64,000 bases of DNA from Pseudo-nitzschia pungens (Eukaryota > Bacillariophyta > Bacillariophyceae > Bacillariales > Bacillariaceae). Both the position numbers and the translations under genes were made by a program. The stretch covers positions 5,262,501 to 5,326,500 of the forward strand of contig CM074760.1 of the NCBI GenBank assembly GCA_037355855.1. The letters are read 5' to 3'. Below the pieces are notes generated by a model. That model saw only the letters and a program-made list of their open reading frames with translations, did no database searches and was not told the origin of the DNA. Below are positions 12,426 through 22,037 of this stretch, piece by piece. Each line of letters starts with the position of its first letter. Position 1 is the stretch's first letter.

Positions 12426-12901
12426 ATAATTTGATTCCCGGTATTCGTTGAGGATAATCTTCCGGAACTAAGAGAATCGTCGGTAACAGAAGAATGAATC
12501 ATTGACGGTGGTTTCATGAAGGAATTCTCGTATGAACGTAGATTGAAAGGAGGAGGATTATCTCTGAAAAAAGAGTTACCGGATGAAAAAAAATCATAAT
12601 GGGATAGTTTATCATCCTCAGCGGAGTTATGATTCTGACCGAAACTGTCGATAACTCGTTCATTATCGTGACATATCAATGACGATTCTTTATAATCGAC
12701 TCGTGGTATATTCCGAGATGGATACTTATGTGCTTGACGAAGTCGACGACCGTGGCTGTCTTCAGCCGAGTTACTTGTCACAGACGATGAATGACGTCCT
12801 CTTCCCCGCCCACTCACCCGACCTCTGTTAGCTCTGTACATGTTATATCGTTCTTCGAACAATATTGGGATAAAATTGTGATACAATGAAGGAAAACTCA
12901 T
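12398..12901 (-). CDS. Unknown transposon-borne ORF, Ser/Arg/Gly-rich
   Basis: A 167-residue ORF starts with an ATG at 12901 on the strand opposite the transposase. It has an RG-rich patch (GRVSGRGRGRH) near residues 26-36 and is otherwise polar and Ser/Asn-rich, suggesting a disordered, possibly nucleic-acid-binding protein. I recognise no domain. Its 3' end overlaps the last part of the 84-bp repeat array. It could be an exon of the same gene as the larger minus-strand ORF upstream (13272-14924). Confidence 0.45.
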   Translation of the reverse strand: MSFPSLYHNFIPILFEERYNMYRANRGRVSGRGRGRHSSSVTSNSAEDSHGRRLRQAHKYPSRNIPRVDYKESSLICHDNERVIDSFGQNHNSAEDDKLSHYDFFSSGNSFFRDNPPPFNLRSYENSFMKPPSMIHSSVTDDSLSSGRLSSTNTGNQIMSSTAANAS

Positions 12902-13271
12902 TACAATATATCAAAGATTAGAATACGTCCAAAGACCAAAACAGTTGGGTAGTCTGTGTTCACGGATGACAGAAATGGAAAAAACCAGAATAACAACAAT
13001 CCAAAAAAAACTTAAAAAAGGAACCGGTTACGTAAACAACAACGGAAAGATGCGAAACTCAAAAAAGAAAACCAACAGAAAATAACCGACACTTCTCATT
13101 TAAATCACTCTAACGGATCGAATCGGTAATGAACCCACATTGTCACTGTAGTAAAAAATTACAAAACCGACATAACAGTGTATGTAATTGTTGAGTTATA
13201 ATATAGTTATTGATATGAAACGATTCACATTGGAGATTCAATTCTAACCCATATATGGATATCATTGTTAA

Positions 13272-14924
13272 TCAGGAAGAAGTACTACTGTCGGATGGAT
13301 AAAGAAAACACGGAGGAGTTTTCTTCATACACTCGTTTCTGTTTTCTGTTACTTCTTCCTCATTTTTAAATGACGTAGTAGACAAATCATTTGGAGAATG
13401 TGTATCATCACTTTTAGCAGATTCATGAAACTCAGAATAGATTGGAGCCACTTTTCGACAAGGAATGGATTGCCCTGGAGATTTTTCTTCACAGTTAGCA
13501 TGACATGTAACAACACTAGCACCAACTGAATTTCCAAAAACGGACCGATCTGCGATGTTATCACGAACGTCTTTGGAAGATTTACTGGACGTAGTGTCGT
13601 TATCAAAAGAACGACGGTAACGCATCTGGTTGAGATCGTATTTCTCTTGTAATTTGAATCGGTCAGGACCATCCAATCGTCGTACTTTTTTCAAAGTATT
13701 AGAAGGAAACCATTTATAAGCAAAAATAGATGCACAGAGAGGTAAAGCCTTTGAACTTTTCAATCCGAAATGAAGACGACAGATTCGATAGAAGAAACTT
13801 CTCCGCATCGCATTTTCGTCCAATTCTTTTTTACTGTCATGACATCTTTTATTGAAATGCTTGGACGTATCAAGAAAAGCATGTTCTATCTTCCGCTTAT
13901 GGATGCAAGATATTCTATCACACCCTAAACATTTTTCTGAGTATTTCTCAATTTGCCGAAAGGGACTGTACGCGTTGATGACATCACCCGTTGATCTGTT
14001 CGACGTTTCACTTTCTTGTGTATTTTTTGACTCTTGCGAACTGGGAAGGGTATTATCGGTATCAAGAGAAGGTGGTAAAGAACATGGGCGAAGGACACCG
14101 TCCGAACTCATGCAATAGTATCGAAGATCTTTGTCGGATGAACAATGAGCTTGGTTTATTTTTGAGATATTCGATGGAGGGTTGACATCGACGTTTGAAT
14201 TAACAACAGGAAAAAGACTTGAAGGTTCAGTAGAAGATAAACTAGATTCATCGGCAACTGCGGAGGGCTTTTGATTCAAAACATTAAATGCCCTCATAAC
14301 ATCATCGGGGTTAAGAGAAACACCAAATGCTCCACAAGATTGACGCAACTGCTTGCGAGCAAGGCACATGTCGTCACGAATGGAGTCCAGATTCTCTCCC
14401 GGAATCACCTTTTTTTCGTTATGTGATACAACATCTCTACCGGATATTTTTGATTTTGTCAGAGAACTCTTATCACCACGAATACAGGTAGCATTTTGTT
14501 TATTTGGTGATGCTGTCTTGATGTCCACAAATCGAAGAATAGTGTTGTCATGAGTAGGCTTTTGACGAGGTACTTTCCGTGATTTCAAGTCACCAAGTAG
14601 ATTCGGAGGTTGCTTTAATTGCGTTGCTTTGTCAGTCTTCGGTTGTCTAAACGATCTGGTGTATGGTCTGCGGATATCTCTCTTTTTAATTATTCCAGGA
14701 AAGTTACCACCAGCATTAGGTTTAGTAAATTTGACATTTACATGACTGCTCTTGTTATTATCCTTTAATTTTGTAGAAGTGTTTGATGACTTTTCGATTG
14801 CTGTAACCTTACCAGAATCAGGACATCCACCCGGCCTTTTCGAAGATGTATTTTGTACAACATCATCTGAAAGAGAGTGGTTTTCCTTAGATTTGTTATA
14901 TCTGTCGTTGTAACGGTAACTCAT
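13272..14924 (-). CDS. Unknown transposon-borne ORF, 550 aa
   Basis: The frame opens with GTG at 14939; the first ATG is at 14924, giving 550 residues. The first half is basic and Ser/Lys/Asn-rich. Near the middle is a Cys/His cluster, CLGCDRISCIHKRKIEH, that could bind zinc, followed by RICRLHFGLKSSKALPLC. The C-terminal part is again Ser/Asp-rich. No known family is recognised. The ORF lies wholly within the transposon's inverted ends and reads toward the transposase, which suggests an accessory transposition protein or a captured host gene. Its long uninterrupted frame inside AT-rich DNA argues that it is or was translated. Confidence 0.55.
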   Translation of the reverse strand: MSYRYNDRYNKSKENHSLSDDVVQNTSSKRPGGCPDSGKVTAIEKSSNTSTKLKDNNKSSHVNVKFTKPNAGGNFPGIIKKRDIRRPYTRSFRQPKTDKATQLKQPPNLLGDLKSRKVPRQKPTHDNTILRFVDIKTASPNKQNATCIRGDKSSLTKSKISGRDVVSHNEKKVIPGENLDSIRDDMCLARKQLRQSCGAFGVSLNPDDVMRAFNVLNQKPSAVADESSLSSTEPSSLFPVVNSNVDVNPPSNISKINQAHCSSDKDLRYYCMSSDGVLRPCSLPPSLDTDNTLPSSQESKNTQESETSNRSTGDVINAYSPFRQIEKYSEKCLGCDRISCIHKRKIEHAFLDTSKHFNKRCHDSKKELDENAMRRSFFYRICRLHFGLKSSKALPLCASIFAYKWFPSNTLKKVRRLDGPDRFKLQEKYDLNQMRYRRSFDNDTTSSKSSKDVRDNIADRSVFGNSVGASVVTCHANCEEKSPGQSIPCRKVAPIYSEFHESAKSDDTHSPNDLSTTSFKNEEEVTENRNECMKKTPPCFLYPSDSSTSS

Positions 14925-15387
14925 GATTACTAGTGACACCAGGTTTCATTCTCTGGAATATGACTGATTACATTGTAGACGGTTTCCGTCAATTTGAGTA
15001 ACGGAAGGAGTAAAAAAAAAAAAAGGAATACGTCACTAAGAGAATCTGAACTGACTTCAACCGAAAGGAAGATCGACAAAATTGTGTTTCGAATAAAATT
15101 TTAGGCCGGATGACGTGATGAAAGACAGACAATATTCAAATCGAAGTAACATGATTGGTTAATTAGTATGTCCTATGCGCGCAAGCCGAAAAACTATGCC
15201 GTCTCGATGCTGTCACTCGAAAACACACAATTTTCGGCCCAATTTCTGTATTCGAGAGCTTACTAAGGGAAGAGGAAGCGAAGTTGTTTAAAAGTGAATA
15301 TAGAGCATTGTAGAGTAGAGTGTTAGCTAACAGAGGATGTCTTTACTTTGAACAGAGGTGGTGTATGCAAGGAGATATTCCAAAAAG

Positions 15388-15451
15388 CAAAGATGCTGTC
15401 ACTCGACATGATTCATTATGGTAAACGTGATTCATTTTAGTTTTCGACGGG
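15388..15451 (-). repeat. Right terminal inverted repeat of transposon
   Basis: Read on the minus strand it matches the left end, apart from a short insertion that repeats the AATGAATCA motif between the outer and inner blocks. It is followed by TA at 15452-15453. Confidence 0.85.
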
Positions 15452-15453
15452 TA

Positions 15454-15828
15454 CCGTATCGTTTGTGAGCGAAACAGAAAAACAGGAAAGCCGAAAGAAC
15501 GGTTCACTGTTGAGTCGTGGGTGAAAAATTGACCAACTCGACTACAATTATGAAAAGACTCGATCAAAAACCTCCTCCTGCTTTCACACCGCTCACGTCT
15601 CAAAAATCGGAGCGAGAGCCTCGTACCGGTATTTTTCAATTTCTTGGCCCGCTCTCGTGACAGATGATGATGCTCGACGCCGACACAGCAACATCATCTC
15701 ATTCCGAAGCAAAGTCGTCGAAGCAAAGTCTTCGAAGCAGCGATACCGTTTTCATTGATTGATTGAAAGGATTCCCGGACCAAATCGCGACTTGAGGACA
15801 GAGGACCAAACAATCAACCCCGTACACC
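15454..15828. other. Spacer upstream of RPB11
   Basis: No gene is supportable. This probably holds the promoter and 5' UTR of the RPB11 gene. Confidence 0.4.
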
Positions 15829-16433
15829 ATGAACGCGCCAGAAAGAACACAATCGTTTCTCCTCGACGAAGACATCGGGGAGCTCAAGATTGTATACACA
15901 GCGGATACCAAGGTGAGCGTTGAAGGCAGCGATGGCGGTGGTGACGATCAAGGAACAGTGTCGTTGTTCGTTGTTCGATGTGGCGGTGCTTGTTTCCACT
16001 CCGGTTCGACTTTGTCGAGTCTCGATTGCCACGGCTCTCTTCTCATCCACGGCTCGCTGCCCTCGGCGTGTTCCTTTCTTTCTTTCGGTCCCTCGCTCCC
16101 TCTCATCTCCACCCAATCCATCGAAACGAAAAGGTAACGAATGCCGGTACCTTTCGTTTCAACAAGGAAGACCACACCGTCGGCAACCTTTTCCGAATGC
16201 AACTATTGAGAGATCCCTCGGTTCGATTTGCCGGATACTTGCACCCCCACCCTCTTGTCTACTACATCGATCTCAAGATCCAGACCAACAATTCCACCGT
16301 TGCTCCGGTAGAAGTTCTATCGTCGGCCATCGACGATCTATCGAACGAGACGGATCACCTGATGACACAATTTCAGGAGGCATGCGACAATTGGAAACGG
16401 GAGAACGAGACTGAAATTGGTGGGCAATTTTAG
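15829..16433 (+). CDS. RPB11: RNA polymerase II subunit RPB11
   Basis: Two exons, 15829-15912 and 16134-16433, join in phase 0 to give 127 residues. The first residues MNAPERTQSFLLDEDI and the block FNKEDHTVGNLFRMQLLRDP match the conserved RPB11/AC19 alpha-like fold; FAGYLHPHPL follows, then a C-terminal helix (LMTQFQEACDNW). RPB11 pairs with RPB3 to form the assembly platform of RNA polymerase II in the nucleus, the counterpart of the bacterial alpha dimer. The length is close to the animal protein (about 117). The 221-bp intron has a GTGAGC donor. The gene converges with radA, 519 bp downstream. Confidence 0.95.
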
Positions 16434-16952
16434 ACGAATACCGCATAGAGAAGCAATGGATTTGTGTTTGAAAAAGAAAAAACTACAGTAGTGACGTTCG
16501 ACATGGGTCTATTCTGTGGATCGGCATCAAACTATTGTTTTGTGATGTTCTCGTGATATCAATCCGGAGTCTGCGTAGCATGAACGGGAAGAAAAATGTT
16601 GTTTTTCGTTTCACGACAATGCCGTCATTAAGGACGTGATTTTCGCTCGGCGTTCGCATGAACGCAACCATCGATATTTTCTTTTCATTGTTGGATGGAA
16701 CGAAAGTTCGTTGCAGCGGAAAGTGATCGTACGAAATCGATGGCATGTTCTTCCATCCGACTCGCAAATTGAATTCCCAGCGAGTGCACCTTTCTTCTCC
16801 ATTCCTACGATGATGACTGGTGTACAGTTGACGTTCGGTACGAATTTGGTAGTTCGATTGTTCGGTGATTCTTGCGTTCTGTTCCTTCCCCCGAATGCCC
16901 AATTGTATCTTTAGTATTCGATGGCGCGAACGGGACACAATACTTCTCACGA
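16434..16952. other. Convergent spacer between RPB11 and radA
   Basis: This holds the two 3' ends. The short ORFs here have no recognisable features. Confidence 0.4.
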
Positions 16953-19634
16953 TTACCACAGACCGTATTCGTCGTCTTCGTCGTCCCCGTCGTCAAGAAT
17001 CACACCGGCATCGCGCTCGTCCGGGTTCGGTTCGCGGATCGATCCGGGAGGGACCCCCCGCGTTCCGAACGCTTTGTCGGCGGGAGAGGTCGAGCCGTCC
17101 TCGCTCGTTTTCCGCCGAGACGATCCGCGGCGAGCCGCCGGAATGGGCGAAACGAGCGCGAGATTCAGGGCCTCCTCGAGATTGGAACACTCGTAAATAT
17201 CGAGATCGTGCTTCCGCGTGCGTCTCGCTTCCGACTCGCCGTCGGTTCCGCCGGAACCCGAAGGAAACGACGACGACGACGCCTTGTTCTTGCCGCCGCT
17301 CTTGTTCTTGCTCTTGCCGCTGCTCTTGTTCGTGTTGGTTCGCCGGAATTTGCTTCGAGACGACGCCGCGGACGCCACAACGACGCGGGAAAACCCCATT
17401 CGTTGGGCCTGGAGCAACCGCGATTCCAGCGAGGACAGGGACCGCAATTCTCCCAGCAGGCCGACCTGCGCCAGGAACGCGGTATCGCCCCGAACGGGGA
17501 TCCGCAGATAGCTGCTGGTCAGGGCCACCGCGACCGCCAGATCCAGGGACATGGTGGCCAGCGCGAGCTGGCTCTTGCTCACGGCTCCGTCGCATCCAAC
17601 GACGTTGACGTAGATGTCCCGACCCATCTTTCCGCTTCCGGCAATCGGAAGCCGGCAATGTTTCCGCAGAATCCCCAGCAGCAGGTTCAATCGAGCGCTC
17701 GACAGGCCGCCCTCGACGGTCTTTTTCCCAAAGGAGCCCGACGGCAAGGCTACCAGAGCCTGAACCTCGACGGTCATGGCTCGGTGGGGACCCTCCACGC
17801 AAATCCCCATGGCGCACCCCTCCAGATCTTCCGAGGGGGGCGCCAGAGAGGATTCCGTTCCCTCGGGAAGGGGGACCAGGATCCCCTCCCGAAAGTCGTA
17901 GAGCCCGGCGGTCTGGCAGGATCCGAATCGATTTTTTTGCGCGCGGAGCCACCGAAAGTTGCCGCCGCCCCGGGAGGCCGACGACGACGCCGACGATTGG
18001 GAGTGCTCGAGGTAGAGCACGGCGTCGACCATGTGCTCGACCATTCGCGGGCCCGCGACGTCCCCGGTCTTGGTCACGTGCCCGATCGTCACGATGGGGA
18101 TCCGCGTCGTCTTGGCCAGTCGCAAGAGGAGGGCCATCGACTCGCGAACCTGCGAGATGCCGCCGGCGCTGGAGGATCCGCCCGCCTCGCAGACCATGGT
18201 TTGGATCGAATCGATGACGATCAGGCTCGGGGGCAGATCGCCCCTGGGCGGATCCGATCCGCCCCGATCTTCTCCTCCCGCAAGGGACGACGGTTCGCGG
18301 TTCCCGTCGATCCAGGCCCGGATGACCCCATCGGCAAAGACGTTCAGATTCGTTTCCGAGAGCAAGAAGAGTTGCTTCGGAAGAGTCTCCATTCGGCTCC
18401 GGTCGGCGAGCGACGAGGTCCACCCGGCATCGATCTCGTCGTTGTCGTCGTTGCCGCCGCTTGCGACCAACCGTTGCGCCCGGGTGGCGATCTGTTCCAG
18501 TGTTTCCTCCCCCGACACGTACCAGACGGGTCCCACCGCTTCGTCGCCGAAGGATGCCGAACGAGACGGAGACGGTCCCATGCCGATCCCCGCGGGAGGT
18601 TTCGAGAGACTCGCCACCCCGGCCGCCACCTGCAGGGCCAGTGTCGACTTTCCGACGCCCGGATCGCCTCCCAGCAGGATCAGCGATCCCTTCATCAATC
18701 CTCCCCCCAGAACCTCGTTCAGTTCGTCGTCGTTGGGAATCTTCAACCGGGCCGATTCCGGGGCGTTGAGGTCCACGTCGGCAATCGAGACGAGCCGGCC
18801 GCTCGGATTGTCGTAGGGGAAACCCCCGCCCGCGGAAATCCCGTCCAGCCAGGACTGTCCCCCCAAAAAGTCCCGGGCGGAGCTCCCGCTGTCGTAGTCG
18901 TAGTCGTAGTCGTAGTCGTAGTCGTTATTATAGTCGTTATGGTTATCGTTATCGGAATGGAACTCGCTGTCGCTCCGAGACGCCGACGGTTTCCGCCGTG
19001 GCCTCGCGTTCAGCCCCCGAAACAGGTTCTGCGACGGCCCCCCGACGATGCCGCTGCCGCTGCCGGTGCTCCGCTGGACCGCGACCTCCCGAAAGGTGTT
19101 CCATTCCTTGCAGGTCGGACACCGGCCCCGCCACTGGACGGATTCGCCGCCGCAATTCGAACAAACGTAGACGGTGGTGCTGGTCTTGGACGAGGTTCCC
19201 ATGGCCTTGCGCTGGGAGGGACTCGATCTCCCCCGGCCCAGCCCAAAGGACGAGGCACCTCCTTTTCCGCTCGCGTTGTCGGCACCGGAGGAGGGGTACT
19301 TGAAATTCCGAATGTCGACCTCGGGCGGTTCGTCGTCTTCTTCTTCCTCCTCTTCCTCGTCTTTTCCAAAGAGTTGCGTCGCCGGAACGAAACGCGCACG
19401 GGACAACGAACCGAACGGGGATCGATCGTTTCCGGGCGGCAAACTCCGCTGCGGCCGTTGGCGGGAAACGAATTGCGTTCGAAAGTCCGACCAGCAGTGC
19501 GCCGACGGTAACGAGATCATCAATAATTTCCAACAAAAACAGCAACAGCAACGACAGTAACAACCAATCACCAGGAGTGACAGGCGAAGCGGCCAATGCC
19601 CATTCGTGCTTGACCTCCCGCCGGAAACATTCAT
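16953..19634 (-). CDS. radA: RadA/Sms DNA repair ATPase homologue
   Basis: Intronless, 893 residues from the ATG at 19634 (the frame opens at a GTG seven codons earlier). The order is: a hydrophobic leader (residues about 15-45, LRLSLLVIGCY) and an acidic linker; a C4 zinc finger CSNCGGESVQWRGRCPTC near residue 165; a RecA-like ATPase with Walker A GGDPGVGKSTL and Walker B-type LIVIDSIQTM; the RadA-specific KNRFG motif; and a C-terminal Lon-like domain. RadA is a bacterial branch-migration helicase in recombination; nuclear copies in plants and algae are of organelle origin. The leader suggests import into the plastid or another organelle. The protein is about twice bacterial length because of Ser/Gly/Asp-rich insertions, including an Asp-Tyr repeat coded at 18893-18945. 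GC content is visibly higher than in the neighbours. Confidence 0.93.
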   Translation of the reverse strand: MNVSGGRSSTNGHWPLRLSLLVIGCYCRCCCCFCWKLLMISLPSAHCWSDFRTQFVSRQRPQRSLPPGNDRSPFGSLSRARFVPATQLFGKDEEEEEEEDDEPPEVDIRNFKYPSSGADNASGKGGASSFGLGRGRSSPSQRKAMGTSSKTSTTVYVCSNCGGESVQWRGRCPTCKEWNTFREVAVQRSTGSGSGIVGGPSQNLFRGLNARPRRKPSASRSDSEFHSDNDNHNDYNNDYDYDYDYDYDSGSSARDFLGGQSWLDGISAGGGFPYDNPSGRLVSIADVDLNAPESARLKIPNDDELNEVLGGGLMKGSLILLGGDPGVGKSTLALQVAAGVASLSKPPAGIGMGPSPSRSASFGDEAVGPVWYVSGEETLEQIATRAQRLVASGGNDDNDEIDAGWTSSLADRSRMETLPKQLFLLSETNLNVFADGVIRAWIDGNREPSSLAGGEDRGGSDPPRGDLPPSLIVIDSIQTMVCEAGGSSSAGGISQVRESMALLLRLAKTTRIPIVTIGHVTKTGDVAGPRMVEHMVDAVLYLEHSQSSASSSASRGGGNFRWLRAQKNRFGSCQTAGLYDFREGILVPLPEGTESSLAPPSEDLEGCAMGICVEGPHRAMTVEVQALVALPSGSFGKKTVEGGLSSARLNLLLGILRKHCRLPIAGSGKMGRDIYVNVVGCDGAVSKSQLALATMSLDLAVAVALTSSYLRIPVRGDTAFLAQVGLLGELRSLSSLESRLLQAQRMGFSRVVVASAASSRSKFRRTNTNKSSGKSKNKSGGKNKASSSSFPSGSGGTDGESEARRTRKHDLDIYECSNLEEALNLALVSPIPAARRGSSRRKTSEDGSTSPADKAFGTRGVPPGSIREPNPDERDAGVILDDGDDEDDEYGLW
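18893..18950 (-). repeat. Short in-frame GTCGTA repeat in radA
   Basis: A run of GTAGTC/GTTATC hexamers codes for alternating Asp and Tyr/Asn residues in a low-complexity linker between the zinc finger and the ATPase of RadA. Confidence 0.7.
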
Positions 19635-22037
19635 TGTTGTTTTCTTCTTCCGCACCTCCCGAATACCGCAATCCCGAATTCCGGTGGAACAAATCTCAAT
19701 TTGTTACTGTGTTAATGCGTCCTCTACAGGTAAGTTACCGGAAATGGGTGGCATCTCAACGATTGCGACCGACTTGTGGTTTTGTTTTCCCGGTGAGGGT
19801 TTGTGTGTGCTCGTTGCCTTCGCCACGGTTCGCGTCCGAAAAATCATAGATACGGTAAATTACCATATTACGATCTTTGGTTTCGACGAAGGAATCAATC
19901 AATCGATCTCAATCATCGAGAATTCATCGATATTTGGAATCGATCGATCAAAATCATGAAAAATCCATCAAATCGCCATCAAAAGAACCAAGAAAAATGG
20001 GATTAAAAAAAAAACTGTTGGTGTCCGACGTCTTGTACGGTAAGTTAAGTTAGGGAATTCTTCCACAAAGTAATGCTTTGTACGGTAAGGTTACGGTGGG
20101 GGGCGGAGAAGATCTATTGGTACTACGGTAAGACTTACTATTGATTGATTCCAACAGTCTCCTGTTATTGGCGATAAGGAGACTTGCTAATTGTATTCCA
20201 GTCCCAAGTGGACAAGTACTAGTACTAGCAGGGACTGTTCAGGTGCACAGCAAGAAGCTCTTACTAGGTCATGCCATTTATAAAAAAATGTAAAGCTTGT
20301 CATTCAAAGACATTCTTTTTGAAGATAGTAGTACTGGTATGCAACAAGTACTCTAGCACAGAAACAAATCGAGCAACAACAACAGAGAGGTGTGTTGTTA
20401 TTTGTGTGTGACAAAACTTTTTGATATATATATATATATATAGTATATCACCAGTGTATACTTTTCATGTCTTCCAAAAGATGACTCAATAGCACAAAGG
20501 ATTGCACAAAGAATCAAGCTGCTTGGTCTTGCATTTTACGATCCAACAAGAACACTGCTGGTGAGGCCTACTAGTACTACCAGTACTAGCAGTTGTAGCA
20601 CCACAACAACAGTGTTGTTACTACACAAGCAAAACACCACAAACAAGGTATGAGATATTGACTGGAGCTATGATGGTAGTATGGAGGAGGATGCTATGGA
20701 GGATGCTATGGAGGATGCTATGGAGGATGCTATGGAGGATGCTATGGAGGATGCTATGGAGGATGCTATGATGGTGGTATGGAGGATGCTATGGAGGAGC
20801 AGGATGCTATGGAGGAGCAGGATGCTATGGAGGATGCTATGGGGGATGCTATGGAGGAGCAGGATGCTATGGAGCAGGATGCTGGATAGGGTGCTGCATT
20901 TCATTGTAGGAATCTGGTGTACCAGAGCTACATATCCTTACTATTAGCAATCTACACAGAATAGCACACTGTACAACTTCATCCAGCATTGCATTGGATT
21001 ATGTTGCATGCTACAGCAGTAGTAAGTGTGTCATCCAGGGGGATTGTTTGTATAGATGGTTGTCTAGTGGTGTTACTACTTCTACTACAGCAAACCGACA
21101 CAACCAAGAAGCCCTGCAGTAAGAAGCACAGAGCAACAAACACAATTGAACAGTGCAACAGTACACCTTGCAATTATGCTACTGTATGGATACAGTGCTC
21201 AGTGGTCAGTGGCTGCTCTGTTCACTCTTTTATTTTTTGATGCCTTGCAATTCAGACACCCATCATCATGCCCATCAGCAAACACCACCAAATTGATTGG
21301 TGCTCCTTTTGCACCACCTTCTCTAGGGGAGTATCCTGCTGTAGTCTTAGTGCATGCAACAAAGTCTGAACAGGATCTCCTGTAGACTCACTGTTGGGCA
21401 GCACTCTGTGTGCTAGTTCTGTCCTTGTTGCTGTTACTCTTAATAGTAGTACTAGTACTACATCACATCACCAAGACGCTACTACTACTAGTACTAGTAA
21501 ATGCAGCAGGCTTCTTCCAGTTGGCACTCTTCTTTGCAATATATTTTGTCTTCCATCTCAATTCTTGTTCGTGTATGTGATGCAAAACACAACACTTTTG
21601 TTCACGTCAACAAGCCATTATCATTATTACTATTATTTGTTGTCTGAGTTGCACTTTTTCTTGTTAGTAAGACCTTAGTGTTCAATCATCAATTTGTTTG
21701 CATTCAATGATAGTTTCCGAACGGGAGGCGTACAGACAGTCCTCGACAGCCCCACAACCCGTGGTGGTTTCGTGCGCTGTGGTAGTCTCCTCCGCGTTAC
21801 GGTGCGGTGCGTGAGCCAAATCGATCACGATTTACTCGTAAAATTACGCGCAACGACTTGCGAGAACGACGCGGAAAGGACCGGACCGGACCGGACCGGA
21901 CCGCAATGGCCACCGAAACACGAAACGGCGTGATCCACCAACACTAACTTACCTACAGGTACCGCAGCGGTAGAAGCAGCATAGCAGTGCGAACAACATC
22001 TCCACACGAGTTTCTGGATTGTCGAACGAGAACCACC
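19635..22037. other. Intergenic, repeat-rich; no gene
   Basis: A 2.4-kb gap between divergently transcribed radA and eIF3L. From 19720 to 20130 it carries several GTAAG(G)TTA and GTACGGTA words. From about 20130 to 21690 it is an AT-rich block with TAGTACTAGTAGT patches, a TA run (20427-20445) and a GGATGCTATGGA minisatellite. Short ORFs are present but none is convincing. A GGACC pentamer run lies at 21878-21903 close to the eIF3L start. Confidence 0.5.
20680..20888 (+). repeat. 12-bp minisatellite, unit GGATGCTATGGA
   Basis: About seven perfect tandem copies at 20690-20770 are followed by looser copies interrupted by GGAGCAGGATGCTAT. All frames read as low-complexity peptide, so no gene is called. 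Confidence 0.85.

Larger units (their letters stand above)
9621..15451. mobile_element. TA-flanked pogo/Tc1-like DNA transposon, 5.8 kb
   Basis: The left end at 9621 begins CCCGTCAAAAACTAAAATG. The right end at 15451, read on the other strand, begins CCCGTCGAAAACTAAAATG. Both are flanked directly by TA (9619-9620 and 15452-15453), the target duplication of the IS630/Tc1/mariner/pogo superfamily. The inverted similarity continues inward through AATGAATCACG and TCGAGTGACAGCATCT (9647-9662 and 15391-15406), with an 18-bp partial duplication of AATGAATCA in the right end. A second subterminal copy of GAGTGACAGCATCT lies at 9901-9914 on the left and, inverted, at 15206-15219 on the right. Inside are a transposase-like ORF (+), a tandem-repeat array and two ORFs (-). 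The transposase lacks the later catalytic motifs, so this copy is probably not autonomous. Confidence 0.85.

Noticed and set aside
16872..19511. 879-residue plus-strand ORF opposite radA
   Set aside because: Antisense of a GC-rich gene; an Arg/Gly-rich translation without motifs.
20681..20947. ORF of repeated Met-Glu-Asp-Ala
   Set aside because: Direct translation of the 12-bp minisatellite; all frames are open for the same reason.
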